Positions 10,271 through 20,657 of a stretch of 64,000 bases of DNA are shown in pieces. Every line of letters begins with the position of its first letter. Within the stretch, counting starts at the first letter, position 1. The position numbers and the translations under genes are program-made. The notes under the pieces are model-generated. The model made no database searches. It was not told the DNA's origin and saw only the letters and a list, made by a program, of their open reading frames with translations. The DNA is from Setophaga petechia (taxonomy: Eukaryota; Chordata; Aves; Passeriformes; Parulidae), in NCBI GenBank assembly GCA_024362935.1, contig JANCRA010000028.1, positions 6,382,476-6,446,475 on the forward strand. Reading direction: 5' to 3'.

Positions 10271-13153
10271 CTCAGAACTGCCCTCCATGAGGATTTTCGT
10301 TTGGTTTGTTGAGAGAGTGGAGAAGGACCATGGATTTCTGGGGATGCCTTTCTAAATAGGAATCATCCTCCTAAACCACACAGGCTGTTCAGAACTGCTC
10401 AGTCCCCCTTCCCTGGGGGAGGGCACATTTGTACAGACAGGTGGGTGTGTGCTGCCAGGAGATCTGCTCAGATGGGATGGCAAGTGCCCTTGGACCTTCT
10501 CTCTGTGTCCTTCTGTGGTATTTCTCAGTGTCTCACCATCACTGTAACACAGGAGCTCAGGGCTGCCACTGAGTTTCCTTAAAAAAGCTGCACAATCCTC
10601 TCTGCTGCAGCTTGGGGAGCACACAGGTTTGCCAGCCCTGCCTGGTGTCTCACCCAGCTCAGTGACCAGAGCCCTGTGCCATCCAGGGGGGTGAGTCAGC
10701 CCTACCTGGTCAAGGGATTGGGGTTAAAATCCCCTCGTTCCTCAGTTGGTTCAGGGCTGCAGTGGCTGCTTGACTGCAGGGCCACCTCTTCTGGCTGATC
10801 TGAGGTCTGTCCCCTCTTCTCCTGGTGGTCTTGTCCTTCCTCCTTGGAGGCAGAACACCCATCTCTTCAGGATGAGGATGTTGCTGGCTGATGCCTTTCC
10901 TCTTCCTCCTCCTCTTCTTCCCAGCAGAAGCAGAGGAACCAGCTGATGGCTGCACATCTGCTGGCCCTGCTGACTCAGGCTGGCTGGGATGCCCCAGGGC
11001 AGTCCTTCCAGCCCTGAGGTTCCTGCATCATTCCCCTCCTGCCTGAGGCTGCCCTCCCTTGACCTCAGCTGCTTTCCCTGCCCCTGGATGGCAGTGAGGG
11101 GCTGGGATAGGGTTGGGGACTTGTCCCTGGCTCAGTGATCCACATCCTTGTGCAGATGGAGGGAACCTGGGGACCCTGCTCCCCGAAATTCAATCCCAGC
11201 TGGCTCCATCATGGTGGAGAGGAGGAGAGAACATGCCTGAAACTGCATCCCACACCTGATTTTTGCTAAAGGGAAAACCAGAAGGGCTCTGGAGAATCTG
11301 CTTGGTCTTGTGCAGGGTTTGGATTTGGGATGAGACTTGACAGGAGCCCCACATCCATCCACACCCACAGGTAGGGGGACAGGAGAGGACCCAGTGTGCA
11401 TCCCAGTTTGTGCCCTGTTTCACTGGCTCCTGGCAGCATTTGGACCCTGGGGCAGCAGAGGGGCTGCAATGGCACCCCACAAGTCTGGCAAAAGTCAAAC
11501 ACAGCCTGTGGATCCCTCTGGTGTGGTCATGGCCATGCTGGGTACGAAGCTCTGCCTGCCCAGGAGCATCCCTGCACAGTGAAGAGAAAAAGGATATTTG
11601 AGGTTGGCTCTCCAGCCAGGGTTGGCAGCTGTAACAGGGTGTTTTGGCATCATCTGGTTGAGGAGGGGGGGTTCAAAGCCCACTGGAATTTTTATTTTGC
11701 TTAATACACCACTTAAGCAATTAGCAGTGATTGTAGCAGTCCTGGGTGAGGCGCTGGGTAGAATTGAATTTCCCCAGCTCAGATACCATTAGGCAGCAGT
11801 TTAAGGCTGTTTGCAGGCGGGTATGAGACAGTGATGCGTGTGGGGAATTAGATCTGCAACATAAAAAAAAAACATAATAAGAAAATTTCCTACAGAACTG
11901 TGTAACTTTATCTCATGTTTATTATGTGCTGTAATTGAAAAACAATCTTAGGGGTTTCTCTGACCTAATGGTGGGGGATCCCCAGTGATGACTGTGCTGT
12001 ATCCATCAGGATTTGCTTTGTTGAGCACACACTCAGCTCTCTCCCCAAAAATCCCCAAAGAGCTCCTCCATGGCACAGCAATCCCCAGGGCAAGACTAAT
12101 GTCTTTCAAAGAGTTTGCACTTGCTTTGGGAAGTGCAGCTGGGTTGATGTTGCAGGGCTTTTTCTTTAAATCCCCAGAGTTTTGGGGTGCATCCAGGGGA
12201 GGGGGCTGAGCAGGTGAACCTGCTGCTCCCCTTTGGCATTTCTGAGTGCAGGAAGGGTCTGCCCACAGGTGCCAGGTCAGTGGTTAATGTGTAACAGGTG
12301 TGCAGGACACTCTGCACCCACAGCACACCAGCCTGGAGGGGCATGAAGGATGTGCAAATAGTTTTCTGAGGATGGGAAGGCGAGAGGAGGAGGAGGAGGA
12401 GGGTTTTGTTGTGGGCTGAGAGGCGGAAGGAAATTGAGGCTTAGCGAGGGAAATGTGAGATTGCTTGGTTGGGACAGGGCTTCTGCTGCTCCTCGGGGGA
12501 GGCTCTGCTATTGTGGTGGTTAAAAATAGACTTTGGACTGGGTGGTTTTCTGTGGGAAGCTCTCTGGCTGGAGACAGGCACGTGAGGTGGCACCCAAGTG
12601 AGGGGGAATGGACAACAGCCTCTGACCTCCTTCACCCAAAGCTCTGGGGTTTTCATTTATTTCCTTTTTCCAATAGCTTTTCCTTTGGGGCATTGAGGGG
12701 GTGTCTCTGCTTTATTCCCAGACACAGCCTCCAAGCCCCAGGCTGCATTCATGATGCACCAGAGCTTTGCTGATCATTGTCACTGCACCCTGGGGACCCT
12801 GTCCCCATGGCTGAGGTGTCCCCCAGGTCCCATGACACCAGCAGGTTGGGTGGCTTGGGTGATGCTCCAGTCCTGTGGCAGAGTGGCTCCCTGCAAGCTG
12901 GATGGAATTACCCAGAGAAAAGATTATCTAAGATCCAGTGGATCTTATCTGTGAACTTGTCTTTATTTTCCAGCAGCTGTCAGCACAGGAAGTACAACAT
13001 CCACTGCAGGGGATTTTGGAGGGGAGGGAGAGGAACAACCCTGTGGTATGGTCAGAGTAGTGGGAGATGGAGAAAATCTCAGGTTTTACTGGGGGCTCTC
13101 ATGGGCCCATCTGCTCATTTCCAGGAGCATTGGCTCCTGTGGGGCTGGAATCA

Positions 13154-13376
13154 GGATATCACACAGAGCTGTGGGGACAGCCTTATGTGCAAGGGGAGGA
13201 AAGGTTCATTTCTTGCCCATTTTCTCTTTTGAAGATGTGTCCTATCAGCACCTGCACCCCAAAACCTTGTCCTGGCCACCCAGCACTACTGAGTGCTTTG
13301 GGGCATCCTTTTTGAGAGCTGGGCTGGGCAGCAGAAAAAGGCACAAGGAACCTTTTCACTCCAGAAAAATCTTTTC
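13154..13376 (+). repeat. Inverted repeat, left arm
   Basis: This 223-bp arm is the near-perfect reverse complement of 13878-14121. It runs from 'atatcacacagagctg' to 'ccagaaaaatctttt'. The right arm carries about 20 extra bases near 13930-13950 that this arm lacks. Confidence 0.85.
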
Positions 13377-13877
13377 TAAGCTGCAGGTGACAGGTAGACC
13401 CTGAAGTGCATCTGGGCAGGGAGTTAGAGCATGCTCCTGCTGAGGGATTGTTCAAGGCAGGTGGTTTGACTATAAAATTTAAGGCCAAAATGCTGTTCAA
13501 TTAATATTTTAGTGGGATGGCCAGTAAATGAGAGGAACAAGGAATGTTTCCATTTGTATCTGATTCAGACAGGCAGTCTGATTTAAGATCCCAATAGTAT
13601 AAATAGTACTGAGAGCATGGAGAGCAATCAGCTTCTCCCACGCCAGGGCTTGGTCAGGGGTCTGAGGGGTGTGAAAGGCACAGGGCAGGTGACTTCTGCT
13701 TTTGTCCCTTATGGTTTTCTCTTCCTCAGCTCAGCCTCTGCATGCCATTAAAGCTCTGGTGAGTCTTGAGGGCTGGGAAGGGTCCTTGAGGTGACAAATG
13801 GAGGAGGTCACTTGGTCACAGGCTTCAGGTCTCAGCAGTAAAATGGGGAGATCAGCTCCTAGCATCCCTCACCCCAG

Positions 13878-14121
13878 AAAAAAAGATTTTTCTGGGGTGA
13901 AAAGGCTCCTTGTGCCTTTTTCTGCTGCCCTGTGAGGGGTCCCCACTGGGCAGCCCAGCTCTCAAAAGGGATGCCCCAAAGCACTCAGTAGTGCTGGGTG
14001 GCCAGGACAAGGTTTTGGGGTGCAGGTGCTGATGTGACACATCTTCAAAAGAGAAAACGGGCAAGAAATGAACCTTTCCTCCTCTTGCACATAAGGATGT
14101 CCCCACAGCTCTGTGTGATAT
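13878..14121 (-). repeat. Inverted repeat, right arm
   Basis: Reverse-complement partner of 13154-13376, separated from it by about 500 bp. Its distal part (from 14003) is also the first unit of a direct tandem array continuing to 14410. Confidence 0.85.
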
Positions 14122-14410
14122 TGTGATATTCTGCCATAAGTGTGAGCCTGCTTGCTCTGCCCCACTCTCCCCTTCCCCAGGACAACGTTTTGGGGTGGAG
14201 GTGCTGATGGGACACATCTTCGAAAGAGAAAATGGGCAAGAAATGAACTTTTCCTCCTCTTGAACATAAGGATGTCCCCACAGCTCTGTGTGATATTCTG
14301 CCATCAGTCTGAGCCTGCTCTCTCTGCCCCACTCTCCCCCAGGACAAGGTTTTGGGCTGGAGATGCTGATGGGGCACATCTTGAAAAGAGAAAACGGGCA
14401 AGAAATGACC
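14003..14410 (+). repeat. Direct tandem repeat, ~165-bp unit, 2.4 copies
   Basis: Units start at 'aggacaaggttttggg' or a near variant at 14003, 14179 and 14341. Each contains 'gagaaaacgggcaagaaatga' or a close variant and 'gatgtccccacagctctg'. The third unit is cut off near 14410. Only the first unit's sequence also occurs in the left arm of the inverted repeat. Confidence 0.85.
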
Positions 14411-17400
14411 CTCGTTGTCCTGTGTGCCCAGGGCAGGCAGTGCCTGGGCTTTGTGCAGCCGGGCTCCAGGCTCCAGGAGCTGCCCGTGTGTCGGGAGCCG
14501 CTGCCAGCAGCATCCCCTGGGGGGGCCGGGGGTATCGCCTTGCTCTGCGCCCTGCTCGTGACTCGGGGATCTCCTCCGGCATGGCACGCTTAGGTCAGGC
14601 GCTTTTCTGGGGCAGCAGGTGCCTGGGTTTCCTCATGTCATTCCCGCGGGATTGCAGTGACCAGCTGGGGCTTTGAGTGGCATCGATCTTGCTGGAAACC
14701 GAGCAGCCCTGCAGGAGCGGGACAGCCGGGGCTGGGCTGGCATCTCCTTGCCCAGGAGCCAGGCTTTGCCTCCTGCGCTGCCTTTTCCTTTCCCGTTGCT
14801 CTCTGGCGGTTTCCCCGCACGGCTGGAGGTGGAGGGAGGGATGGATGGATAGAGGGGTTCAGCTTGGAGGTGGAGGGATGGATGGATTCAGCTCGCTGCT
14901 CACAGCACACCGTGCTTTCCCCCCGCTCAGTTTCGGATCACTTTGTCCCAGCCTGTCTGTGCCGCTCTGGGCGGAAGGGAAACATCTCTTTATTAGGGTT
15001 GTTTCCTTAAATAAAGCCATCAGAGCCAGCCGTGCTGGGCAGGCTGTGCTGGGCAGGCTGTGCTGGCCATCCCATGACCGGTGTTGCGCATTCGGGTTAT
15101 TAACACCTCATTAGATGCTGGTTCCTCCCCATGCCTCTGGTTCAGCAAATCCCAGTGGCTTTGTTGTTGCTCCCTGACTCCTGCTTCACTGGAGAGTTGT
15201 TTTTTTATGGTCTCCTGCGCTTCTGCTGACAGTTTAAATTTAATTTCTTCTTGAGGTCAGTAGCTTTGCTTCCACTTCCAGAGTATTCTATGTGCCCCCC
15301 CGGAGCAGGGGATGCCTCAGCACACCTTGGTGGGAGAGGAGTCCCAAATCACTGCCAGCAGCTGGCTCCCACCTGTCATCCCAGCCTGGGTTTCCACTTG
15401 GCAAACCCCAGGAGTTCTTTATTTTTGTCTTCCTTTCCTTTCTTAAGTTTTGACTCGGTTTCCCAAATGACAGAGGCAGCAGGCACAGCTCTGCCCTGGA
15501 GGAGTTTGGGGACTCATGCAGGTGGGTTAGGAGCCTGTCACCAGCCTGATGCTGTGCTTGCCACTCCGTGGCTTCTTCATGACAACAAACCACCCCATTT
15601 TATATATTTATTCTTCTGTCCTTTTGTGTCACCCAGGCCAGGGACTCAAGGACTCGAGGCTGTGGCTCCTGAGCCACTTCTGGAGTGGGCTGGTGGCACA
15701 TCCAAAGGGATCTGGCTCTTTAGAAAGGTGCCTGGAGTGTGCTGCAGCCCTCAGGAAGCTGGGCTGGCAGGGGATGGCCCTTTCCAAAAAGCAATTGCAG
15801 ATTTGCTGCTTATTTTCATTCTGAGCTTATTTTGGTCTCCGCTTCCACCGCTCTGCCCGGGGATGCTGTCTGTGGCATGATAAGTTATTTCAAGAAGTGG
15901 GGCAGAGCTGTTGGTATGGAGGGGAGTGCAGGCATCCAGATTAAAGGTAAATCTACACAGATAATTGGGAGCCTGCTTCCTGCAGAAATCAGGTGAATCA
16001 GGGGCAGGGATGGCTCTGCAGTCCCAGGGGCTGCCCTTAAACCACCCCACTGAGTCCCAGCCTGTGCTGGGGGCTCCTGGCTGTGCTCTGGGCAGGGGGG
16101 GTTGGATGTCCTGGCTATGTGACACAGGGTTAGTAATCCCCGCCGCCGCCTCCTCAGACCTGCCAGATGTCTCTCCTCTAGGCTTCATTTTTATAAATTG
16201 GCCTTTTAAAGTCTGTCATCCCCATGCAGATGAAAGGAAGATGCTGTGATGCCTCTGCGTGCGCGTCTCCGAGCCAGAGCCCGGCTGCCATCCCTGGATC
16301 TCCTTGAGGCTTTTTGTTTGGGGCTTTATCTTTTTTGAAGTGCCTTTTTTTTTCCTTCTTCTTCTTCTTTTTTTTCCTTTAACCCCTCGGAGTCTGTTAG
16401 CTTGCCATCCCTTGGTTTCAAACAGGCAGGCCCTGAGCACCAGTCCCTGCTGGAGGGAGGGATGGGGAGATGTGTTTTCTCCCAAATTCATGGGAGGGAA
16501 GCCAGAAGAGCCCCGGGGCTCAACACCCTGGGCAAATGCAAATAAACCCATCACCAAGAGCTTTCTCTTTCCCCCACAAACCCCTTCCTGCTCTTTTCCC
16601 TTTGCACCCTTTCCCTTGTTCTGGCTGTGACTGCTTGGGTTGGCAGCAGGAGACTCCTTTTCATCCCTGTTTTCTCCCTGAGCCCAAATACTCCTGGCCC
16701 GTGGCTTGGTGCCAGGGCAGCTCCTGGGCCATAGCAGAGCTGGGGTTGTGAATTTTCAATTAAAAGGGCAGAGTCTTTAAATCCTCTGCTTGGTGATGGA
16801 TGGATAATTAGGAATTTCATTTGTTGGGCGGGTAACAAACAGCTTTGTATTTTCTGCTGCTTTGCTGATGTCTCGTGGGGAAATTCAGAGGCTGCTCCTA
16901 AACTGCAGGGATGGGTTTTTTCCCAGCTGGCATGGATCCCTGCTCAGGTCTCTGGGAAATCCCTGTGATGCTGGGGAGAGCTTTGCCAGGGATTTCTGCA
17001 GGAGCTGGAGCTCTGCTGGTGTTGTGGGATGTGAGGAGCCAGTGCAGGCCCATGTGTAGCCTGTCCTCAGAGCCTCCTTGGCACAGCCAGGGCACTGAGA
17101 AGCATCCTTGAGGAAATGCCTCATTTATCATGTTTCTGGTGGGATTTTGTTGCCTGTGTGGGTTTCTCAGTGTTTGGGGGGGGTTTGAGAGCCCTTTTCT
17201 GGGATGGAGGTGCTCCCAGAGAATTCATCTCCATAGGGTTGTGCTGGGAATATGGCAACCAGCTCCTGGCCACAGCTGCTGCTCTGAATCCCAGCCTTCA
17301 GGGCACTGACATGGCTGGGGTCTGGAGGATAAGGAGTGGGTTATGCCAGTCCCCAGTGCCCGCCCTGATCCATGGCTGGTGCTGTTCATCAGAGCAGTAA

Positions 17401-17480
17401 TTAATTACTGGCCGTGTAAGCTGCTGGCGGGATCCGGCGCGTGATTTATTAGCAGGAGTAATCCCTCGCCAGCAAAAGGG

Positions 17481-17914
17481 CTGCTCTGTGAATGGAGAGC
17501 AGCAAAATCCAGGGAAAGGGCTGCTCTGTCAATGGAGAGCAGCAAAACCCAGGGAAAGGGCTCCTCTCTGAATGGAGAGCAGCAAAATCCAGGGAAGGAG
17601 CTGCTCTGTGAATGGAGAGCAGCAAAATCCAGGGAAAGAGCTGCTCTGTGAATGGAGAGCAGCAAAATCCAGGGAAAGAGCTGCTCTGTGAATGGAGAGC
17701 AGCAAAATCCAGGGAAAGAGCTGCTCTGTGAATGGAGAGCAGCAAAATCCAGGGAAGGAGCTGCTCTGTCAATGGAGAGCAGCAAAATCCAGGGAAGGAG
17801 CTGCTCTGTCAATGGAGAGCAGCAAAATCCAGGGAAGGAGCTGCTCTGTGAATGGAGAGCAGCAAAACCCAGGGAAAGGGCTGCTCTGTGAATAGAGAGC
17901 AGCAAAACCCAGGG
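17481..17914 (+). repeat. 40-bp minisatellite, 11 copies, hairpin-forming unit
   Basis: The unit begins CTGCTCTGTGAATGGAGAGC and continues AGCAAAATCCAGGGAAAGAG. Eleven copies keep an exact 40-bp period with few substitutions. In each unit CTGCTCT and AGAGCAG are complementary, giving a 7-bp stem with an 8-nt loop. Minus-strand translations repeat 'FPWILLLSIHRAALSLDFAALH'-like text, which is a repeat artefact. Confidence 0.95.
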
Positions 17915-18919
17915 GAACTGTCCCGCCCTTCCAGAACTGGATCCCACAGGCACAGTCCCTGCCCCTGGAGCAGGGCAGCCACAGGCACCCGGTGTTTGAG
18001 CCAGCTGAGGTGGATTTGCCAAACTGCTGCCCTTGGAGTGGAGGAAGGAAGGTGTCTGGACACAGGGACCAGATGTTTGGGGTCATGGGTTCAGCAGTGC
18101 CCCAGCCAAGGCCCACCAGCACCAGCAGCCATGAGCAGCTTTGGCACTGAGAGGTGATTTTTGAGAAGCAGTCACTCAGTCACTGCTGGGGTTCCCCAGG
18201 GGAGGCTGCTCATGCTGCCCAGAGTCAGGTAGAGATTTGGGAAGTGCAACATGAGCACCAAGCTGGACTGTACACAGGCCCTGCGAGCCTCACAGCCACT
18301 GGGAGAGGGACCAGTGTGGAGTTTGGGCAAAGTGGTGCTTCTCCCAAGGGCTCACAGGTGTGCTCTGCAGCTCCTGTCAGCTTCTGGTGTGCTCCTGGGT
18401 CTGGCTTCTGTTCCTTTTCCCCCTCCACCCCACCTACTCACAGGCCTCTGCTGAGGACCTGTCCTGGGTTCTCTGTCAGCTGATGCTCAGCAGGGAGAGC
18501 AAAATCCCAAAATTGATGTGGCAAAGGATGAGAGCAGAAATAGAGACTGGAGAGAAAGAGAAGGACCAGCCGTGGGGTGCAGAGGGGAGGGTGCTGCTCT
18601 GGGTGGGTACTTCCAGGACTCCCAGTGCTCCCTCCCCCTGTGGAGAGCTGTGCCATGCCCAGGCAGACACGGAGTGAGAGGAATCCTGCAGGCAAACGCC
18701 CCTGGGCTCCTCCGCTCGGGGACTCCTTAGCAGTTTCATGAGAAATCAATAATGCTTTTGCATGGTCATAATCGTAAAATAAGTACAATTTATGGCTGCT
18801 GCCAGCGCCAAGATTTTTTCCTAGTGGATGAGGTGGAGGGAGAGCAACACACAGACACTTTCCCACAGCATTTTCCTTTGCACTGGAGCTGCAGATCAGC
18901 TCTGGCATCGTGGCAAGGG

Positions 18920-19745
18920 GTGACCTCCATTTTGGGGGTCAGGGTTGTTGTCCATGTCCATGCCCTTGTTTGGGGGTGCAGGGTGGGTTGTTTGTGTCCA
19001 TGTCCCCATTTGAGGGAAGACAGAGTGGGTTGTCCATGTTCCCATTTGGGGGGGCAGGGTGGGTTGTCTGTGTCTCTGTTTTGGGGGACAGGATGGGATA
19101 CCCGTGTCCCTGTTTTTGGGGAACAGGCTGGTTTGTCCATATCCCTGTTTTTGGGGGATAGGCTGGGTTGGCTGTGTCCCTATTTTTGGGAACAGGATGG
19201 GATGTCCATGTCCCTGTTTTTTGGGGGAAGGCTGGGTTGTCTGTGTCCCTGGTTTTGGGGGACACTCTGTGTCCGTGTCCATGTTTTTGGGGGACAGGAT
19301 GGGATGTCCATGTCGCTGTTTTTGGGGGACAGGATGTCCATGCTCCCATGTGGGAGGGCAGGGTGGGTATTCAGTGTCCTTGTTTTGGGGGACAGGATGG
19401 GATATCCATGTCCTGTTTTTTGGGAACAGGATGGGATGTCCATGTCCCTGTTTTTGGGGGACAGTCTGTGCCCGCCATGTCCCTGTTTTTGGGGGACAGT
19501 CTGTGTCCATGTCCATGTTTTTGGGGGACAGGGTGGGTTGGCCATGTCCCTGTTTTTGTGGGGCAGTCTGTGTCCATGTTTCTGGGGACAGGGTGGGTTG
19601 GCCATGTCCCTGTTTTTGGGGGACAGGCAGGGTTGTCCATTTCCCTGTTTTTGGGGGGCAGTCTGTGTCCATGTTTTTGGGGGACAGGGTGGGTTGGCCA
19701 TGTCCCTGTTTTTGGGGGACTGTCTGTGGCCCTGTCCATGCCTCA
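18920..19745 (+). repeat. G-rich minisatellite abutting SH2B2 coding exon
   Basis: Variants of 'ccatgtccctgtttttgggggacag' and 'ggatgggatgtccatgtccc' repeat about twenty times over 820 bp, ending about 25 bp before the inferred splice acceptor at 19768-19769. One + frame stays open through the array and continues without a stop into the SH2B2 coding frame. The repeat translation (for example 'HVPVFGGQ') has no SH2B-family match and should not be counted as protein. Confidence 0.9.
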
Positions 19746-19769
19746 CTCAGGCTGTGTCCTCGCCCCCAG

Positions 19770-20657
19770 CCCGCCGGCAGGTGGAATGGGGCAGCCATGA
19801 ACGGCGATGCCCTGTGCCAGGAGCCCTCCTCCCCGCTCCCCGACTGGAGGGAGTTCTGCAAGCTGCACGCCCAGGCAGCCGCCGTGGACTTCGCCCAGAA
19901 GTTCTGCCAGTTCCTGAAGGAGAACCCCCACTACGACACCCCCGGGGCAGAGACCTCCTTCTCCCACCATTTCACCGCCAACTTCCTGGACATCTTCAGC
20001 CTGGAGGTCAGCAGGGTGTTCGTGTCTGACTCGCCCACCAAGTACAACATCGTGCCCTTCGTGGGGCTGCAGAACTGCCACGTCCCCTACGGACGGGAGG
20101 TCACCCCGAGGAAGGAGGAGACGTCCACGGAGTCTCTGGACAGCATGGACGCCCCGCTGGGCGCCAGCCGCTACCTGACCCCGGCCCAGCAGGTGCAGGC
20201 TCACAAGGTCTCCTCCTACGGGCAGTCCCGCAGCTCAGAGGACGTCTCCATCCACGCTGCTGCCAAGCCCAAGTTCAAGAAAGGTTTCTCCCTGAGGAAC
20301 ATGAGCCTGTGCGTGGTGGATGGCATGAAGGAGATGTGGCACCGCAAATCCTCTCCGGAGCCGGGCGCCGAGGCCGCCCTGGGCGGGCGCAGAGCCGAGA
20401 GGGAGCCGTGGCCGGCCGGGGGCAAGGAGCCTGGGGACCCTCGGGAGAAATGGACACACAAGCTGCGCCTGTCCAAGGTGCCCTCGTCCAAGGTGGAGCT
20501 GGTGGACATCCAGAGGGAGGGGACGCTGCGCTACATGGTGGCCGATGACACGAACTGTGTGGGCAGCTCGCAGTGGCAGAAGTGCCGCCTCCTGCTCCGC
20601 AAAGCGGTGAAGGTGGAAGGGGAGAGGTTCCTCCTGGAGTTTTATGTCCCTCCAAAG
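19770..20657 (+). other. SH2B2: SH2B2 exon 2: dimerisation domain and PH start
   Basis: The acceptor is probably at 19768-19769 (cgcccccAG); an alternative AG lies at 19779-19780. ATG is at 19797. The donor follows TATGTCCCTCCAAAG at 20657 (GTAAGC), phase 0. It encodes residues 1-287: the N-terminal Phe zipper, a basic/Ser-rich linker ([21 protein letters not shown]) and the first strands of the PH domain. Confidence 0.9.

Larger units (their letters stand above)
8602..19769 (+). other. SH2B2: SH2B2 intron 1 (inferred)
   Basis: No coding exon is recognisable in these 11 kb. It contains a CR1 tail (9918-10270), a large inverted repeat with tandem copies (13154-14410), a 40-bp hairpin minisatellite (17481-17914) and a G-rich minisatellite (about 18920-19745). 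The rest appears to be unique noncoding DNA. Alternative first exons could lie here, but I could not identify any. Confidence 0.5.

Noticed and set aside
17405..18022. 205-codon minus-strand open frame with repeated hydrophobic text
   Set aside because: Produced by the 40-bp minisatellite; not a membrane protein.
18896..19861. 321-codon minus-strand open frame (PKNRDMD-type repeats)
   Set aside because: Reverse-strand reading of the G-rich minisatellite upstream of SH2B2.
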